Shown here: in pieces, positions 16,950-26,293 of the stretch | Layout of the letters: every line of letters starts with the position of its first letter | Position numbering within the stretch: position 1 is the stretch's first letter | Assembly (NCBI GenBank): GCA_964426355.1 | Contig: CAYRRA010000004.1 | Coordinates: 1 to 49,831 of the forward strand | Direction of reading: 5' to 3' | DNA: 49,831 nt | Origin: JAJFTV01 sp964426355 | GTDB lineage: Bacteria > Chloroflexota > Anaerolineae > Anaerolineales > Anaerolineaceae | Notes under the pieces: generated by a model | What the model saw: only the letters and a program-made list of their open reading frames with translations | Told to the model about the DNA's origin: nothing | Database searches by the model: none | Program-made: the position numbers and the translations under genes

Positions 16950-17342
16950 TCATGACTTACTTTGTTGTTGTGTTTCCAATGTACGTAATAAACTGATCAG
17001 TAGGGGTTGAGATATTTCATCGAACACATATTCAAAGAAAATTGCCCCGTTAAGTTGATGATCTTGTTTTGCTCCGCCAGTCAATAAGACAAAAGAATGG
17101 TCAGGATATTGTTGATGGATGATTGCGATATCTTGCTCTAATCCCTCTTCAGGCTGGCGGTAATCGACCAAGATTAGTGCGGGTTTTTCCTCAAAAACCG
17201 AAGTGGGCGCATTTTGAATACTGTCAAAAACAAACACCTCCTTCGGGAATGTTGCCATTCTCGCCAACACTGCCAGGTTATCCCGCTTCCTCCCTGGCTG
17301 GGAGATAATTATCAGATTCGTTAGAACTGTCTCTTGCATCAA
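16950..17342 (-). CDS. Degenerate receiver-like (pseudo-receiver) protein
   Basis: A 130-residue protein whose pattern of hydrophobic strands (LIIIS, PALILVDY, SFVLLTGG) follows a CheY-like fold. The acidic pair after strand 1 is missing (SQPGRKRD instead), and the strand-5 Lys is not evident. An Asp survives at the usual phosphorylation position in ILVDYRQ. It is therefore probably not a normal phospho-acceptor and may act by protein interaction. It lies between a LuxR-type regulator and a chemoreceptor, on the same strand. Start at 17342, or one codon later (MMQ). Confidence 0.6.
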   Translation of the reverse strand: MMQETVLTNLIIISQPGRKRDNLAVLARMATFPKEVFVFDSIQNAPTSVFEEKPALILVDYRQPEEGLEQDIAIIHQQYPDHSFVLLTGGAKQDHQLNGAIFFEYVFDEISQPLLISLLRTLETQQQSKS

Positions 17343-17437
17343 TTTTTTGTGCTCTCTCGGAACGTTGCTTTTCGTATTTCATATCATACCGATCACATCC
17401 TGATTGCACATCGCAAAAAAATGGATCGTTATACAAC

Positions 17438-17466
17438 AAAAAATGACCGTCTTTAAACGGTCATTT
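17438..17466 (-). terminator. Intrinsic terminator after the LuxR-type regulator
   Basis: AAATGACCGT (17441-17450) pairs perfectly with ACGGTCATTT (17457-17466) around loop CTTTAA. On the minus strand the stem runs into a U-run at about 17445-17436. It ends the kinase-regulator transcript at 17518. Confidence 0.75.
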
Positions 17467-17517
17467 ACCCACTTAATAGTGTATCAATTCCAACTCAAAA
17501 ATCAGGTCTCTGTCAAC

Positions 17518-18168
17518 TCATTCATCCAGTTTTGCAAGCCCTTCCCGCAGCGCATATAAAGCTGCTTGTGTGCGGTTCCCCACCTGAAGTTTTGCCAGAA
17601 TTTCAGTTACATACGTACGCACGGTCCATACACTCAAAAAAAGCCTGTTGGCAATTTCCTGGTTTGAAAATCCCTGGGCAATCATTTTCAGGATGTCTAT
17701 TTCTCTATCTGTCAGGTTCATACCTTTGTTCGCAGCTTGTTCAGGCTGATTGATCGTTTTCACCAAAATATTGGTGATCCTGGATGGAAAAGCGGTATTC
17801 CCCTGATATACCTCGATAATCGCGGTCTCTATATCTTGCGGGGTAGAATCCTTGAGCAAATAACCAGATGCACCGGCTTTAATAGCTGAAATCACTTTGG
17901 TTTCATCAACAAAACTGGTGATGATGATTACCCTTGCTTCTGGGTTATCTTGTTTAATAGACTGGGTGGCTGCGATGCCATCCATTTCAGGCATGACCAG
18001 GTCTAACAAAATGATGTCTGGCTTCAATCGTTTTGCCTGCTCAACTGCTTCGATCCCATTACTGGCTTCACCCACAAGCTCAAACCCTTCTGTTGGGGCG
18101 ATAAATGCCTTCAATCCCTCGCGGACCACTTTATGATCATCCGCAATCAACAACCTGATATTCTGCAT
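17518..18168 (-). CDS. NarL/LuxR-family DNA-binding response regulator
   Basis: A 216-residue transcription factor. The N-terminal receiver has Asp10/Asp11 and phospho-acceptor Asp56 (DIILLDLVMP), plus the YLLKDS Lys region. The C-terminal LuxR helix-turn-helix is visible as LTDREIDILKMIAQGFSNQEIANRLFLSVWTVRTYV. The start at 18168 (MQNIRLL) has AGAGGA 5 nt upstream and lies 7 nt after the stop of the kinase gene, so the pair is surely cotranscribed. It is the natural partner of that HisKA_3 kinase. Confidence 0.94.
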   Translation of the reverse strand: MQNIRLLIADDHKVVREGLKAFIAPTEGFELVGEASNGIEAVEQAKRLKPDIILLDLVMPEMDGIAATQSIKQDNPEARVIIITSFVDETKVISAIKAGASGYLLKDSTPQDIETAIIEVYQGNTAFPSRITNILVKTINQPEQAANKGMNLTDREIDILKMIAQGFSNQEIANRLFLSVWTVRTYVTEILAKLQVGNRTQAALYALREGLAKLDE

Positions 18169-18175
18169 TTTTCCT

Positions 18176-20980
18176 CTATTTTCCCTCTGGCTCATTAAAT
18201 GCTAACCGAATTTCCACACATGTTCCACTTCCTGGGCTGGTTCGTATTTCAACTTTCCCACCGATCCTCTCAGCACGCTCACGCATGGATTGCAGACCCA
18301 TCCCCCCAGGTGTTGCTGGCTGATCCAGGTCAAAGCCGATACCGTCATCCTGGATAACCATCACAAAATCGCTCTCTCTTTGTTCTATTTCAATCCAAAG
18401 GTGGGCTGCCTGTGCATGTTTTATCGAATTATTCAGTGCTTCAATAGTAATCCAATAAAGGTTTTCCTCAATTTGTTCAGGCAATTCAGTTATTTCTTGT
18501 GATTGTAGGGAAACCTCAATGCCCGAACGCCGTTCAACCGCATCCAGACGGCTTTGAATGGCACCCAACAGACCACTTTTAACCAGTTCAGAACTGCGTA
18601 ACTGGTAGACTAAAAGACGCATATCTTTTAACGACTGCTGGGTTAATCCTGCAATATGGTTCAGATAAACACCAATCTGATCGAATTTTCCCTGATCTAT
18701 ATAACGCAGTGCACCAACAGAATATAAACTGGCACTATAGAGGGATTGTGTAACTGAATCATGCAGCTCTCGCGCTAATCGTGAACGTTCTTCCAACACA
18801 GCGCTTTGCTCGGCTTTTTTGAACAAGCGAATGTTATCCACCACCAAAGCCAGGTGATCGGCGATAAAGGATAAGACTGTCAATTCCTCCAGGAGAATTT
18901 CAGCGAGCGAAATTTTTTGCAGGATCACCACACCAATCACGCGCTCAGATATACGCATGGGTAACCCGATAAAAACGCCTTTTTCAGATACATCAGCCAA
19001 TTTCTCATTTTGAGAAAGGATGGATTGTCCGGAAAGCAGTGTAGCTTGCTTTGTTCTGAGCACAGTATTGAATATTTGCTGTGGGAAGGAACGCTCAAAA
19101 GATTCAGGGTCTCCACTACCCAGGTATACCGCTTGTTCCGGATAACCGTTCTCTTCGCTCAACAAGTAAATCGCACCTTGTTCTGCCTGGACAGCAGAAA
19201 GGATTATCTTGAGTGCCTGGTGAAAGGCTTGCTGAAAATCAACAGAGATACTTGCTGCCGAAGTTACCTGGTAAATCAACTCGAGTTCTTTCTCGCGCCG
19301 TTGTACCATCATTTCCAGTTTTTCTGCTGATAACATGCGGTTAATGGCATTGCCAGCCATTTCTGCCACCGCTTCCACGAGGTTAGATTGTTCACTGGAT
19401 AGCTGGGTGGCTTGCATAAGTGAAAACAGAATCACCCCAACAGCAACTTGTCCGCTAATCAGAGGATATATGATTACAGAATCGGATTGTGTGCAGTTTT
19501 GTGTGATCCACTCAGGCAGCCCTGCCCGATGTGACATGCTTGATAGATCTATACCTATTGATTGTTTTTTATTGAGCACTTTTGAGAATAACGGATGTCG
19601 GACAGGTATTCGGTATTGACTCCAATTGTGCTGGTTCCCAACCGCATCTTCAAAAACAAGGTTCCCACCCTCTACAAATGCGAGGGTGGCAAACTTTGAC
19701 TTCATCAGCTCTGAGAGATCGTTCAGGATAACCTCCATTAAGTCTGAACGTGTTTGCGCCTTACGCATGTTGGAAGAAACCATGGTGATCAACTCCAACT
19801 CCTTCTCGCGCCTTTTACTGTCTTCCATCTCCTCAAGTAGTTTTTTCTCAGCGATTTTTCTTCCACTGATGTTATTTACAGTGGCAATACGGTATATCGG
19901 CTTCTTTTTTTCGTCCCAAACACTGACCAGATTTACATGAACCGGGAATAACGTTCCATCTTCCTTGCACATGATCGATTCAAATTGAGTCAGTCCCTCA
20001 CGATCCGCTTTATCCATTTGTTCCTTGATCATTTCGTGATCATGGGGCGCATACATTGCCAGGAGGGGTTGACTGGCAAGCTCCTGCACAGATACACCTC
20101 GCATACCTGCAAAAGCGGGATTGCAAAGCTGTATCCGATTGGTTTTTGGATCTCCAACTGCGATTCCGTGCCCACAGTAGGAAAAGGCATCAGCATACCG
20201 CTGCAGTGATTTCTCCATTTGCTTACGCAAGGTAATATCCTGTTTGATCCCAATAAACCGGTTGATCTTTCCAGTCTCATCCAGCAGAGGCGTAATGGTT
20301 TGTTCTTCAATATAAATGCTCCCATTTTTCCGCCGGTTGATTAACTCGCCGCGCCAGACTTTCCCAGAAAGGATCGTATCCCATAGCTGTTGGTAAAAAG
20401 AAGGATCATGCTGCCCTGATTTCAACAAATCTCTCGGGTTTTTTCCCAAAGCTTCCTGGCTGGTATAACCCGTTAATAAAAAAAAGGCAGCATTAACCCA
20501 TTCAATGATGCCATCCTCATCCGTGATTACAATCGCGTTTGCGGCTGCGTTTAAAGCTGCTGATTGCAGCAAAACAAGATCAGCGTTTTCTCTCTGTAAT
20601 CGCCTTCGAGTGGCTTCATCCACTTCTCGACTAACAGCCGCTCCCAGGCGCGTGAGGTGACTCTTCATCAGGTAATCGCTTGCCCCCGAACGCATCAACT
20701 CAACTGCTGTTTCTTCGCCTATTGCGCCAGAAACAACAATGAAGGGAATGTCTAACCCACTTTTTTGTAAAACGGCAAGAGCTTTGGGGGCATTAAATTC
20801 AGGAAGCTGGTAATCGGCAATAATTACATCCCAAACAGATTCGCACAACAAACGTCTGAAATCTTCTTCGGTTTCAACGCGCTCATACTCAACCCGGTAG
20901 TCGTATTTCCCCAATTGGCGAACGATCAAAGTTGCGTCATTTTCAGAATCCTCAATGAGAAGCGTACGTAAATTTTTCAT
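18176..20980 (-). CDS. Receiver-PAS-PAS-GAF-GAF sensor histidine kinase (HisKA_3/NarX type)
   Basis: A 934-residue soluble kinase. Order: receiver (Asp56, Lys106), PAS near 140-260, PAS near 265-385, two GAF-like domains (about 415-560 and 590-730), then the HisKA_3 dimerisation helix with LARELHDSVTQS (predicted phospho-His740) and an HATPase domain (NNSIKHAQA, DDGIGFD, GGMGLQSMRERA). Each GAF is preceded by the same RREKELELI linker, which suggests an internal duplication. The N-terminal receiver indicates that it also receives a phosphoryl group or allosteric input. The downstream LuxR-type regulator is the likely output. Confidence 0.93.
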   Translation of the reverse strand: MKNLRTLLIEDSENDATLIVRQLGKYDYRVEYERVETEEDFRRLLCESVWDVIIADYQLPEFNAPKALAVLQKSGLDIPFIVVSGAIGEETAVELMRSGASDYLMKSHLTRLGAAVSREVDEATRRRLQRENADLVLLQSAALNAAANAIVITDEDGIIEWVNAAFFLLTGYTSQEALGKNPRDLLKSGQHDPSFYQQLWDTILSGKVWRGELINRRKNGSIYIEEQTITPLLDETGKINRFIGIKQDITLRKQMEKSLQRYADAFSYCGHGIAVGDPKTNRIQLCNPAFAGMRGVSVQELASQPLLAMYAPHDHEMIKEQMDKADREGLTQFESIMCKEDGTLFPVHVNLVSVWDEKKKPIYRIATVNNISGRKIAEKKLLEEMEDSKRREKELELITMVSSNMRKAQTRSDLMEVILNDLSELMKSKFATLAFVEGGNLVFEDAVGNQHNWSQYRIPVRHPLFSKVLNKKQSIGIDLSSMSHRAGLPEWITQNCTQSDSVIIYPLISGQVAVGVILFSLMQATQLSSEQSNLVEAVAEMAGNAINRMLSAEKLEMMVQRREKELELIYQVTSAASISVDFQQAFHQALKIILSAVQAEQGAIYLLSEENGYPEQAVYLGSGDPESFERSFPQQIFNTVLRTKQATLLSGQSILSQNEKLADVSEKGVFIGLPMRISERVIGVVILQKISLAEILLEELTVLSFIADHLALVVDNIRLFKKAEQSAVLEERSRLARELHDSVTQSLYSASLYSVGALRYIDQGKFDQIGVYLNHIAGLTQQSLKDMRLLVYQLRSSELVKSGLLGAIQSRLDAVERRSGIEVSLQSQEITELPEQIEENLYWITIEALNNSIKHAQAAHLWIEIEQRESDFVMVIQDDGIGFDLDQPATPGGMGLQSMRERAERIGGKVEIRTSPGSGTCVEIRLAFNEPEGK

Positions 20981-21031
20981 TCTCCATCTATCTTTCTTCT
21001 TACGCTTTCATCGCCTGAAAACATCATCAGG

Positions 21032-21469
21032 TCAATTTCCAGGTGGAGGCGTTTCATTCAGGATCAGCCAGTACAATCCAAGTTGTTGAATGGCATCCGC
21101 AAACTGATAAAAATCAACCGGCTTCCTTATATAGCTGTTCACGCCCAGGTCATAACTTTGGGCAATATCTTGCTCTTCGCGCGAAGAAGTTAAAATAACC
21201 ACCGGAAGGCGGTGAATCACCGGGTCAATTCGAATGCGTTTGAGCACTTCCAAACCATCAATACCTGGGAGTTTTAAATCTAGCAAAACCAGGGCAGGCA
21301 TCAAATGAGGGTCACGCCCCTCGTATTGTCCAAAACCAAACAAATAATCCAACGCTTCTTGCCCATCCTCTGCCACCACCAGTTCATTCAGTATATGAGC
21401 TTTCCGCAATGCCCGTTTGGTGAGTTCAATATCACTCGGGTTGTCTTCAACCAGGAGTATCGTTTTCAT
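21032..21469 (-). CDS. Single-domain response regulator (Rcp1-like)
   Basis: A 145-residue stand-alone receiver with Glu8/Asp9, phospho-acceptor Asp64 (LVLLDLKLPG), TSS and Lys116 (YIRKPVDF). The insertion GFGQYEGRDPHLMPAL before strand 3 is typical of Rcp1-type regulators that pair with phytochrome-like kinases. Its ATG overlaps the stop of the CHASE kinase gene as ATGA, so it is translationally coupled to it and is almost certainly its phosphorylation target. It probably also feeds the next kinase, 50 bp downstream, through protein contact; that is speculative. Confidence 0.93.
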   Translation of the reverse strand: MKTILLVEDNPSDIELTKRALRKAHILNELVVAEDGQEALDYLFGFGQYEGRDPHLMPALVLLDLKLPGIDGLEVLKRIRIDPVIHRLPVVILTSSREEQDIAQSYDLGVNSYIRKPVDFYQFADAIQQLGLYWLILNETPPPGN

Positions 21470-24360
21470 ACGTCAATAGTCTCCGCCAGGGTAAAATAAA
21501 AAATAGCTCCGTGTCCTTTTTCGGCTTGCGCCCAAACCCTTCCCCCATGCCGATGAATGATGCGTTGCACAGTCGCCAGACCAATCCCAGTTCCAGGAAA
21601 ATCTGTTTGTTTATGCATGCGTTGAAAAGCGCCAAAAAGTTTTTTAGCGTATGCCATATCAAACCCGGCGCCATTATCACTGACAAAGTAAACCAGTTCT
21701 CCCTCCATCTCCATTTTGCCAAATTCGATGTGCGCAACGTCTTTCCTGGCAGTGAACTTGTACGCATTCGCCAGCAAATTGGAAAGTGCAATTTCCAGTA
21801 AATTCGCATCGCCTTGCGCCATCATATCGGGCTGAATTGCAAACTCCACCGAACGAGAGGTGCTCTCTTCTCTCAACCGGTCTGCAATCCCTTGAGCAAT
21901 GGAAGAGAGATTGACCTGGGAATAGTTCATCTCCATACGCGTAACGCGTGACAACCTTAAGATATCGTCAATCAACTGTCCCATGCGTTGGGTTTCGCTG
22001 CGAACGCGATCCAGGTACTGATGTCCATTCTCATCCAATTGGTCGCCATAATCTTCCAGCAATGCCAGGCTCCAACCATCAATACTGCGCAGTGGCGCAC
22101 GCAGATCATGTGAGACAGAATAGGAAAATGCCTCCAGTTCTTTGTTAGCAGCTTCAAGCTGAACGGTTCTTTGTTGAACGCGTTGTTCCAGTTCAATATT
22201 CAATTGGTTCAGTTTTTCTTCAGTAATTTTCTGATCTTCAATTACACTGAGCAACACCAGGCGGTTTTCATCCGCCTCGATCAACAGACGTTCCAATTCA
22301 GACTGGGCAGCCTTCATTCTTTCCTGTATCCACATGCGTCTTGAAATATCAGTGTAGGTACCGGTTAACCGTAATGGTGAGCCGTTCTGATCGCGCTCCA
22401 CAAGTTTTCCGCGAGTTGACACCCATTTCCATTCTCCCGATTTCATTCGCAAACGATGCTCCAACTCAAAAATTGGCACGCGACCTTCAAGGTGATCTTT
22501 CAATCGTTTTTCTGTTTTTTCCATATCGTCTGGATGTACCGATTGCAAGAAAAGCTCAATCTGGGCAGCTTCAGAAGGTAAATAGCCCAGGATTTCGCAC
22601 GCACGCGGGCTAAAAAAAGTTACATGACTTTGTAATTGAACATCCCACAGCCCGTCATTAGCGCCATCTAATGCAAATCGCAGACGGTTCTCGCTTTCGC
22701 GCAAGGCATTTTCTGCCTGCCGCAAAAAAGTGACATCGTGAATGATTGAATACAAAAGGGTACGTCCTTCATACTGAATGGGACCGGTGAAAACCTCTAC
22801 ATCGCGAATCTGTCCGCTTGCCAGGCGATGTCTAAAACGGAAGTATTGGCGTTCGTCGTTCAAAGCCTTTTTCATTTCGTCTAATACTTCTGCTTCACTT
22901 AGGGTGTTTATATCGCTGATTTTCTTTGAATGCAGTTCATCACGGCTCCACCCATAAAATTTGCTGGCTGCCGGATTGGCATCAATGATCTGGCTTGTTT
23001 TCGGGTCCACAATCATCATGATGGCATGGTCATTCTCGAACAAAGCCCTGAATTTTGACTCGCTGGCGCGTAATTGTTCTTCAGCAACTTTTCGTTCGGT
23101 AATATCTTCTAATGTCCCCACAAAATGTCCCCCCGTGGGATTCTCAACAAACCGACCACGCAACAAAACACAAATCCAATTTCCATCCTTCTTTTTCAAT
23201 TGCATTTCAAGGTCAAAACCGGAACCGGTCTTCGAAGCATGATCGATTTCAGCTTGCACACGCGGAAGATCTTGGGGATGGACAATACTCATAAAATCCT
23301 GGATACTTGTAAATCTTCCTTGTTCGTACCCTAACATTTCACAGGTATGTTCGCTACAATACAGTTCTCCTGTTTGAAACTGCCAGTCCCAAATTCCCTT
23401 GTTAACGACTTTAAGTGTTGTGGTATAACGCAATTCACTGGCAGACAAAGCCGCAGTGCGTTCCTCAACGGTTTTTTTCAAGGTTGATTGACGGCTGAAT
23501 AGCAAAAAAGCAATACCACTGCCTAACAATCCCAACACCCCACCCATCAGCCAAAAGAGCAGCATCTGATTGCGAATATCAGTGTACCAGGAAGGCAATG
23601 GCGTTGCTCCGAGAACCCAGTTGTCCTCTGGCAAAACCACTGAAGAGGTAACCGGTGTTGATTGAAAAACACTTTCTTCGCCAAAAAACACATGCCCATC
23701 TGTATCCATCAAGGCAATTTGAACATTGTCTGTCATGGAAGAAACCCCTGATATTTCCAGAAGCGGGTCCAGGTTGAGGACAACTGTCACCAGCCCCAAG
23801 AATTTCTCCTCCTTATATACTGCCAGTCGAGCAACAACACCTGTTCCGCCTTGTTTGAGTTCATACGGTTTGCTCAGCGTAATTTCGCCTGTATCGATTG
23901 CACGCTGCACATCCTCCCGAACGTTTGCATGGTCGGTGTTTCTCAGGTCATCCAGTGTGCTGTTGAGAACGGTTTCATTCTCCTCCTCTGGAAAAACCAA
24001 AACATATCCCATCACAGGAAAAAACTGAATCGACTGAATTACCGGATCATCTGCTTTCAAACCTGTTGCAAAAATCTCAAAATGTTGATTACGCAAATCC
24101 GCAACCGAATGGGTCTTTACACTGGCAGACAGTCCAATCAAAATCGCCTGGCGTCGGTTCACATTGGATGTGAGATACGTGGCAATCCTATCCATATCGC
24201 TCTTCAATCCAGCGCGCTTCTGTGCAAGAAGATTTGATTCATAATGAATACTGACATACCACCAGATGAACAGGATTATCACAAAAACGATTACTGCTAT
24301 TGCCAGATGCAGCCAGGGGGAACGGGAAATTTTCATAGGTGATGTAAGTTTCGTTTTCAT
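21466..24360 (-). CDS. CHASE-PAS membrane sensor histidine kinase
   Basis: A 964-residue kinase. Span 1 is near residues 17-38; an extracytoplasmic CHASE domain (about 60-260, with IQSIQFFPVMGYVLVFP and DPVIQS) follows; span 2 is near 268-290. Three PAS domains then occur (starting near SELRYTTTLKVVNKG, SESKFRALFENDHAI and SENRLRFALDGANDG), then a coiled coil and a HisKA domain with SYSVSHDLRAPLRS (predicted phospho-His751), and HATPase motifs (NLLANAYKFT, DNGAGFDMAYAKKLF, GTGIGLATVQRI). CHASE domains bind small extracellular molecules. A second Met at codon 9 is an alternative start. Confidence 0.94.
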   Translation of the reverse strand: MKTKLTSPMKISRSPWLHLAIAVIVFVIILFIWWYVSIHYESNLLAQKRAGLKSDMDRIATYLTSNVNRRQAILIGLSASVKTHSVADLRNQHFEIFATGLKADDPVIQSIQFFPVMGYVLVFPEEENETVLNSTLDDLRNTDHANVREDVQRAIDTGEITLSKPYELKQGGTGVVARLAVYKEEKFLGLVTVVLNLDPLLEISGVSSMTDNVQIALMDTDGHVFFGEESVFQSTPVTSSVVLPEDNWVLGATPLPSWYTDIRNQMLLFWLMGGVLGLLGSGIAFLLFSRQSTLKKTVEERTAALSASELRYTTTLKVVNKGIWDWQFQTGELYCSEHTCEMLGYEQGRFTSIQDFMSIVHPQDLPRVQAEIDHASKTGSGFDLEMQLKKKDGNWICVLLRGRFVENPTGGHFVGTLEDITERKVAEEQLRASESKFRALFENDHAIMMIVDPKTSQIIDANPAASKFYGWSRDELHSKKISDINTLSEAEVLDEMKKALNDERQYFRFRHRLASGQIRDVEVFTGPIQYEGRTLLYSIIHDVTFLRQAENALRESENRLRFALDGANDGLWDVQLQSHVTFFSPRACEILGYLPSEAAQIELFLQSVHPDDMEKTEKRLKDHLEGRVPIFELEHRLRMKSGEWKWVSTRGKLVERDQNGSPLRLTGTYTDISRRMWIQERMKAAQSELERLLIEADENRLVLLSVIEDQKITEEKLNQLNIELEQRVQQRTVQLEAANKELEAFSYSVSHDLRAPLRSIDGWSLALLEDYGDQLDENGHQYLDRVRSETQRMGQLIDDILRLSRVTRMEMNYSQVNLSSIAQGIADRLREESTSRSVEFAIQPDMMAQGDANLLEIALSNLLANAYKFTARKDVAHIEFGKMEMEGELVYFVSDNGAGFDMAYAKKLFGAFQRMHKQTDFPGTGIGLATVQRIIHRHGGRVWAQAEKGHGAIFYFTLAETIDV

Positions 24361-24418
24361 TTGATCCAGAATATCTTTTGTTTATTCTTGCCAGGTTAGT
24401 CCAGTTTCTGGCTTACCG

Positions 24419-26293
24419 TTAATCTTCTGCTGGATAGCGGACAGGTTTCCCTGCCTCTAGAAGTAAATCATTTACCTCTTTCTTCAACTCGATCATCCGT
24501 TTCTCTCGATTCACTATCACAGAACGCCAACGGCGCAGTTCTTCAAGTTGCTCGATAACTTTAAATTCGGCGTTTTTCCGGTCGGTAATATCTGAGATAA
24601 TGCCATACCACAGTGTGCCCCCATCCTCGGTTCTTTCAGGCTTCGCCCGGCTGATACGCCAACGCAACCCCTGTCGCGGCAAAACCACCCTGAATTCAAT
24701 CGCAAACAATTCCAGGGTGCGCGCCGATTCCTGAATGGCATCCACAATGGCATCATAATCCTCAGGATGCAACCGTCCAAAAACAACCGTGGCATCCTCA
24801 CGCACCTCCTCAGGTGTTACTTCATAGATTTCTTCCAACCCTGGGCTTGCGTAAGTGAAACAGGATCGTCCATCCGGGTACAACCGGTATTGATAGACCA
24901 CGCCTGGAACCTGTTCAGCCAGCCGGGTAAGAAGCTCATGCGACTCGATTAAGGCGGCTTCCATCTTCTTTCGCTCCGTGATATCACGCAAGATCACATG
25001 CAGGTATCTTCCCCCGTGAAACGAGAATGGCGCTGCCAATACATCCACCGGTACAATTTGCCCATCCAGCCTTACAATCTTTTCCTCAATCACAGGGGCA
25101 GGTTTATTCTCCTCCCGCATTAATTGAATTCGCTCTCGAATTATTTTGTGAAAATCCGGGTGAAACAATTCATAAGGCGATTTACCCAACAACTGTTCTT
25201 CTGTTTGCGCGCCAAATAACCTCAGACAGGCATGATTTGCAAGGATTACTTTGTCTTCAAAGTTTACAAAAATTGCATCCGGTGAGTGCAGGATCAGGCT
25301 GCGGTACCGCATTTCGCTCTCCAAAACTTCTTTTTCAGCAGCCCGTCTTTCGGTAATATCCTGGACAATACCCGATATCTGGTATGGATTTCCTTTGTTA
25401 TCCAGTAACACCTCTCCGGTTTCATCCCAAACCACCCGCTCACCGCCATCTGGTCGGATGACTCGATATTCAAGAAAATCGAGTCGTTGGTCAACGCTTA
25501 CAGCCCTCATTGATTTTTCAACCTTTTCGCGTTCATCAGGATGAATGGTCTGGATAAATTCATCCGTTTTCCCGGTAAAATTTCCTTTTTCAACCCCGTA
25601 AATATGAAACATCTCGTCAGACCATTCAATCCTGTCCTCCTGAATAAACCAGGTCCAACTCCCAACCTTTGCCAATTGCTGTGCTTTTTTTAATGCTTTT
25701 TCACTTTCAGCTACCGCCAGGCGGTCGTGAATTTGATCCTCAGAATCCAGGAATAATAGACAAACCAAAACAGTTGCAATCGGGAATAAAATGATGATCG
25801 GTAATCCAATGTTTCTCCAGACCGCCAAACCAGCCTGATTGGGCAAAGCCAATTGTATACAAAGCATGGTGATATGGACTAATAGACCAAATAGCCATAA
25901 AACCGGGATGCTCATCTGCACACGTTTCCTCTGCCGCAGGTAATACAGACCAACCCCAATTGCAGCAGAACTGATACAGACACTGACACCCACCCAGGCT
26001 CCACCCCCGCCCAAAATCAGTCGATAAATTGAACTGACCACTGCAGCAATCACAGCAGTAACCGGGCCGCCAAACAAGCCTGAAACACTCAAGATAATCG
26101 AACGCCCATCATAGATAATACCCGGTGCAAACGTCAAAGGCATCATCATCCCCAAAACACCGGTAACCCCAAACAGAATGCCAGACCAGATGGAAAAAGA
26201 AACCTTGTTCTGTTGTAACCGGGTCATCAAAACGCGATAGATCGAAGCCAAAGCTACCAGTAAGGCAACATTTTGAATAAGGGTCAAGATCAT
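24419..26293 (-). CDS. 5TM-receptor (LytS/YhcK-type) PAS protein without a kinase domain
   Basis: A 624-residue membrane sensor. The first 200 residues contain about six hydrophobic helices with the 5TMR_LYT pattern (GILFGVTGVLGMMMPLTFAPGIIYDGRSIILSVSGLFGGP and onward). Three PAS domains follow, each ending in a DITER/DITDR motif. The C-terminus is a short coiled coil (EELRRWRSVIVNREKRMIELKKEVNDLL) and then stops: no HisKA, HATPase, GGDEF or EAL domain. The same kind of Arg/Glu-rich tail is known from other stand-alone PAS proteins. It probably signals through the CHASE kinase encoded 58 bp downstream. Confidence 0.88.
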   Translation of the reverse strand: MILTLIQNVALLVALASIYRVLMTRLQQNKVSFSIWSGILFGVTGVLGMMMPLTFAPGIIYDGRSIILSVSGLFGGPVTAVIAAVVSSIYRLILGGGGAWVGVSVCISSAAIGVGLYYLRQRKRVQMSIPVLWLFGLLVHITMLCIQLALPNQAGLAVWRNIGLPIIILFPIATVLVCLLFLDSEDQIHDRLAVAESEKALKKAQQLAKVGSWTWFIQEDRIEWSDEMFHIYGVEKGNFTGKTDEFIQTIHPDEREKVEKSMRAVSVDQRLDFLEYRVIRPDGGERVVWDETGEVLLDNKGNPYQISGIVQDITERRAAEKEVLESEMRYRSLILHSPDAIFVNFEDKVILANHACLRLFGAQTEEQLLGKSPYELFHPDFHKIIRERIQLMREENKPAPVIEEKIVRLDGQIVPVDVLAAPFSFHGGRYLHVILRDITERKKMEAALIESHELLTRLAEQVPGVVYQYRLYPDGRSCFTYASPGLEEIYEVTPEEVREDATVVFGRLHPEDYDAIVDAIQESARTLELFAIEFRVVLPRQGLRWRISRAKPERTEDGGTLWYGIISDITDRKNAEFKVIEQLEELRRWRSVIVNREKRMIELKKEVNDLLLEAGKPVRYPAED

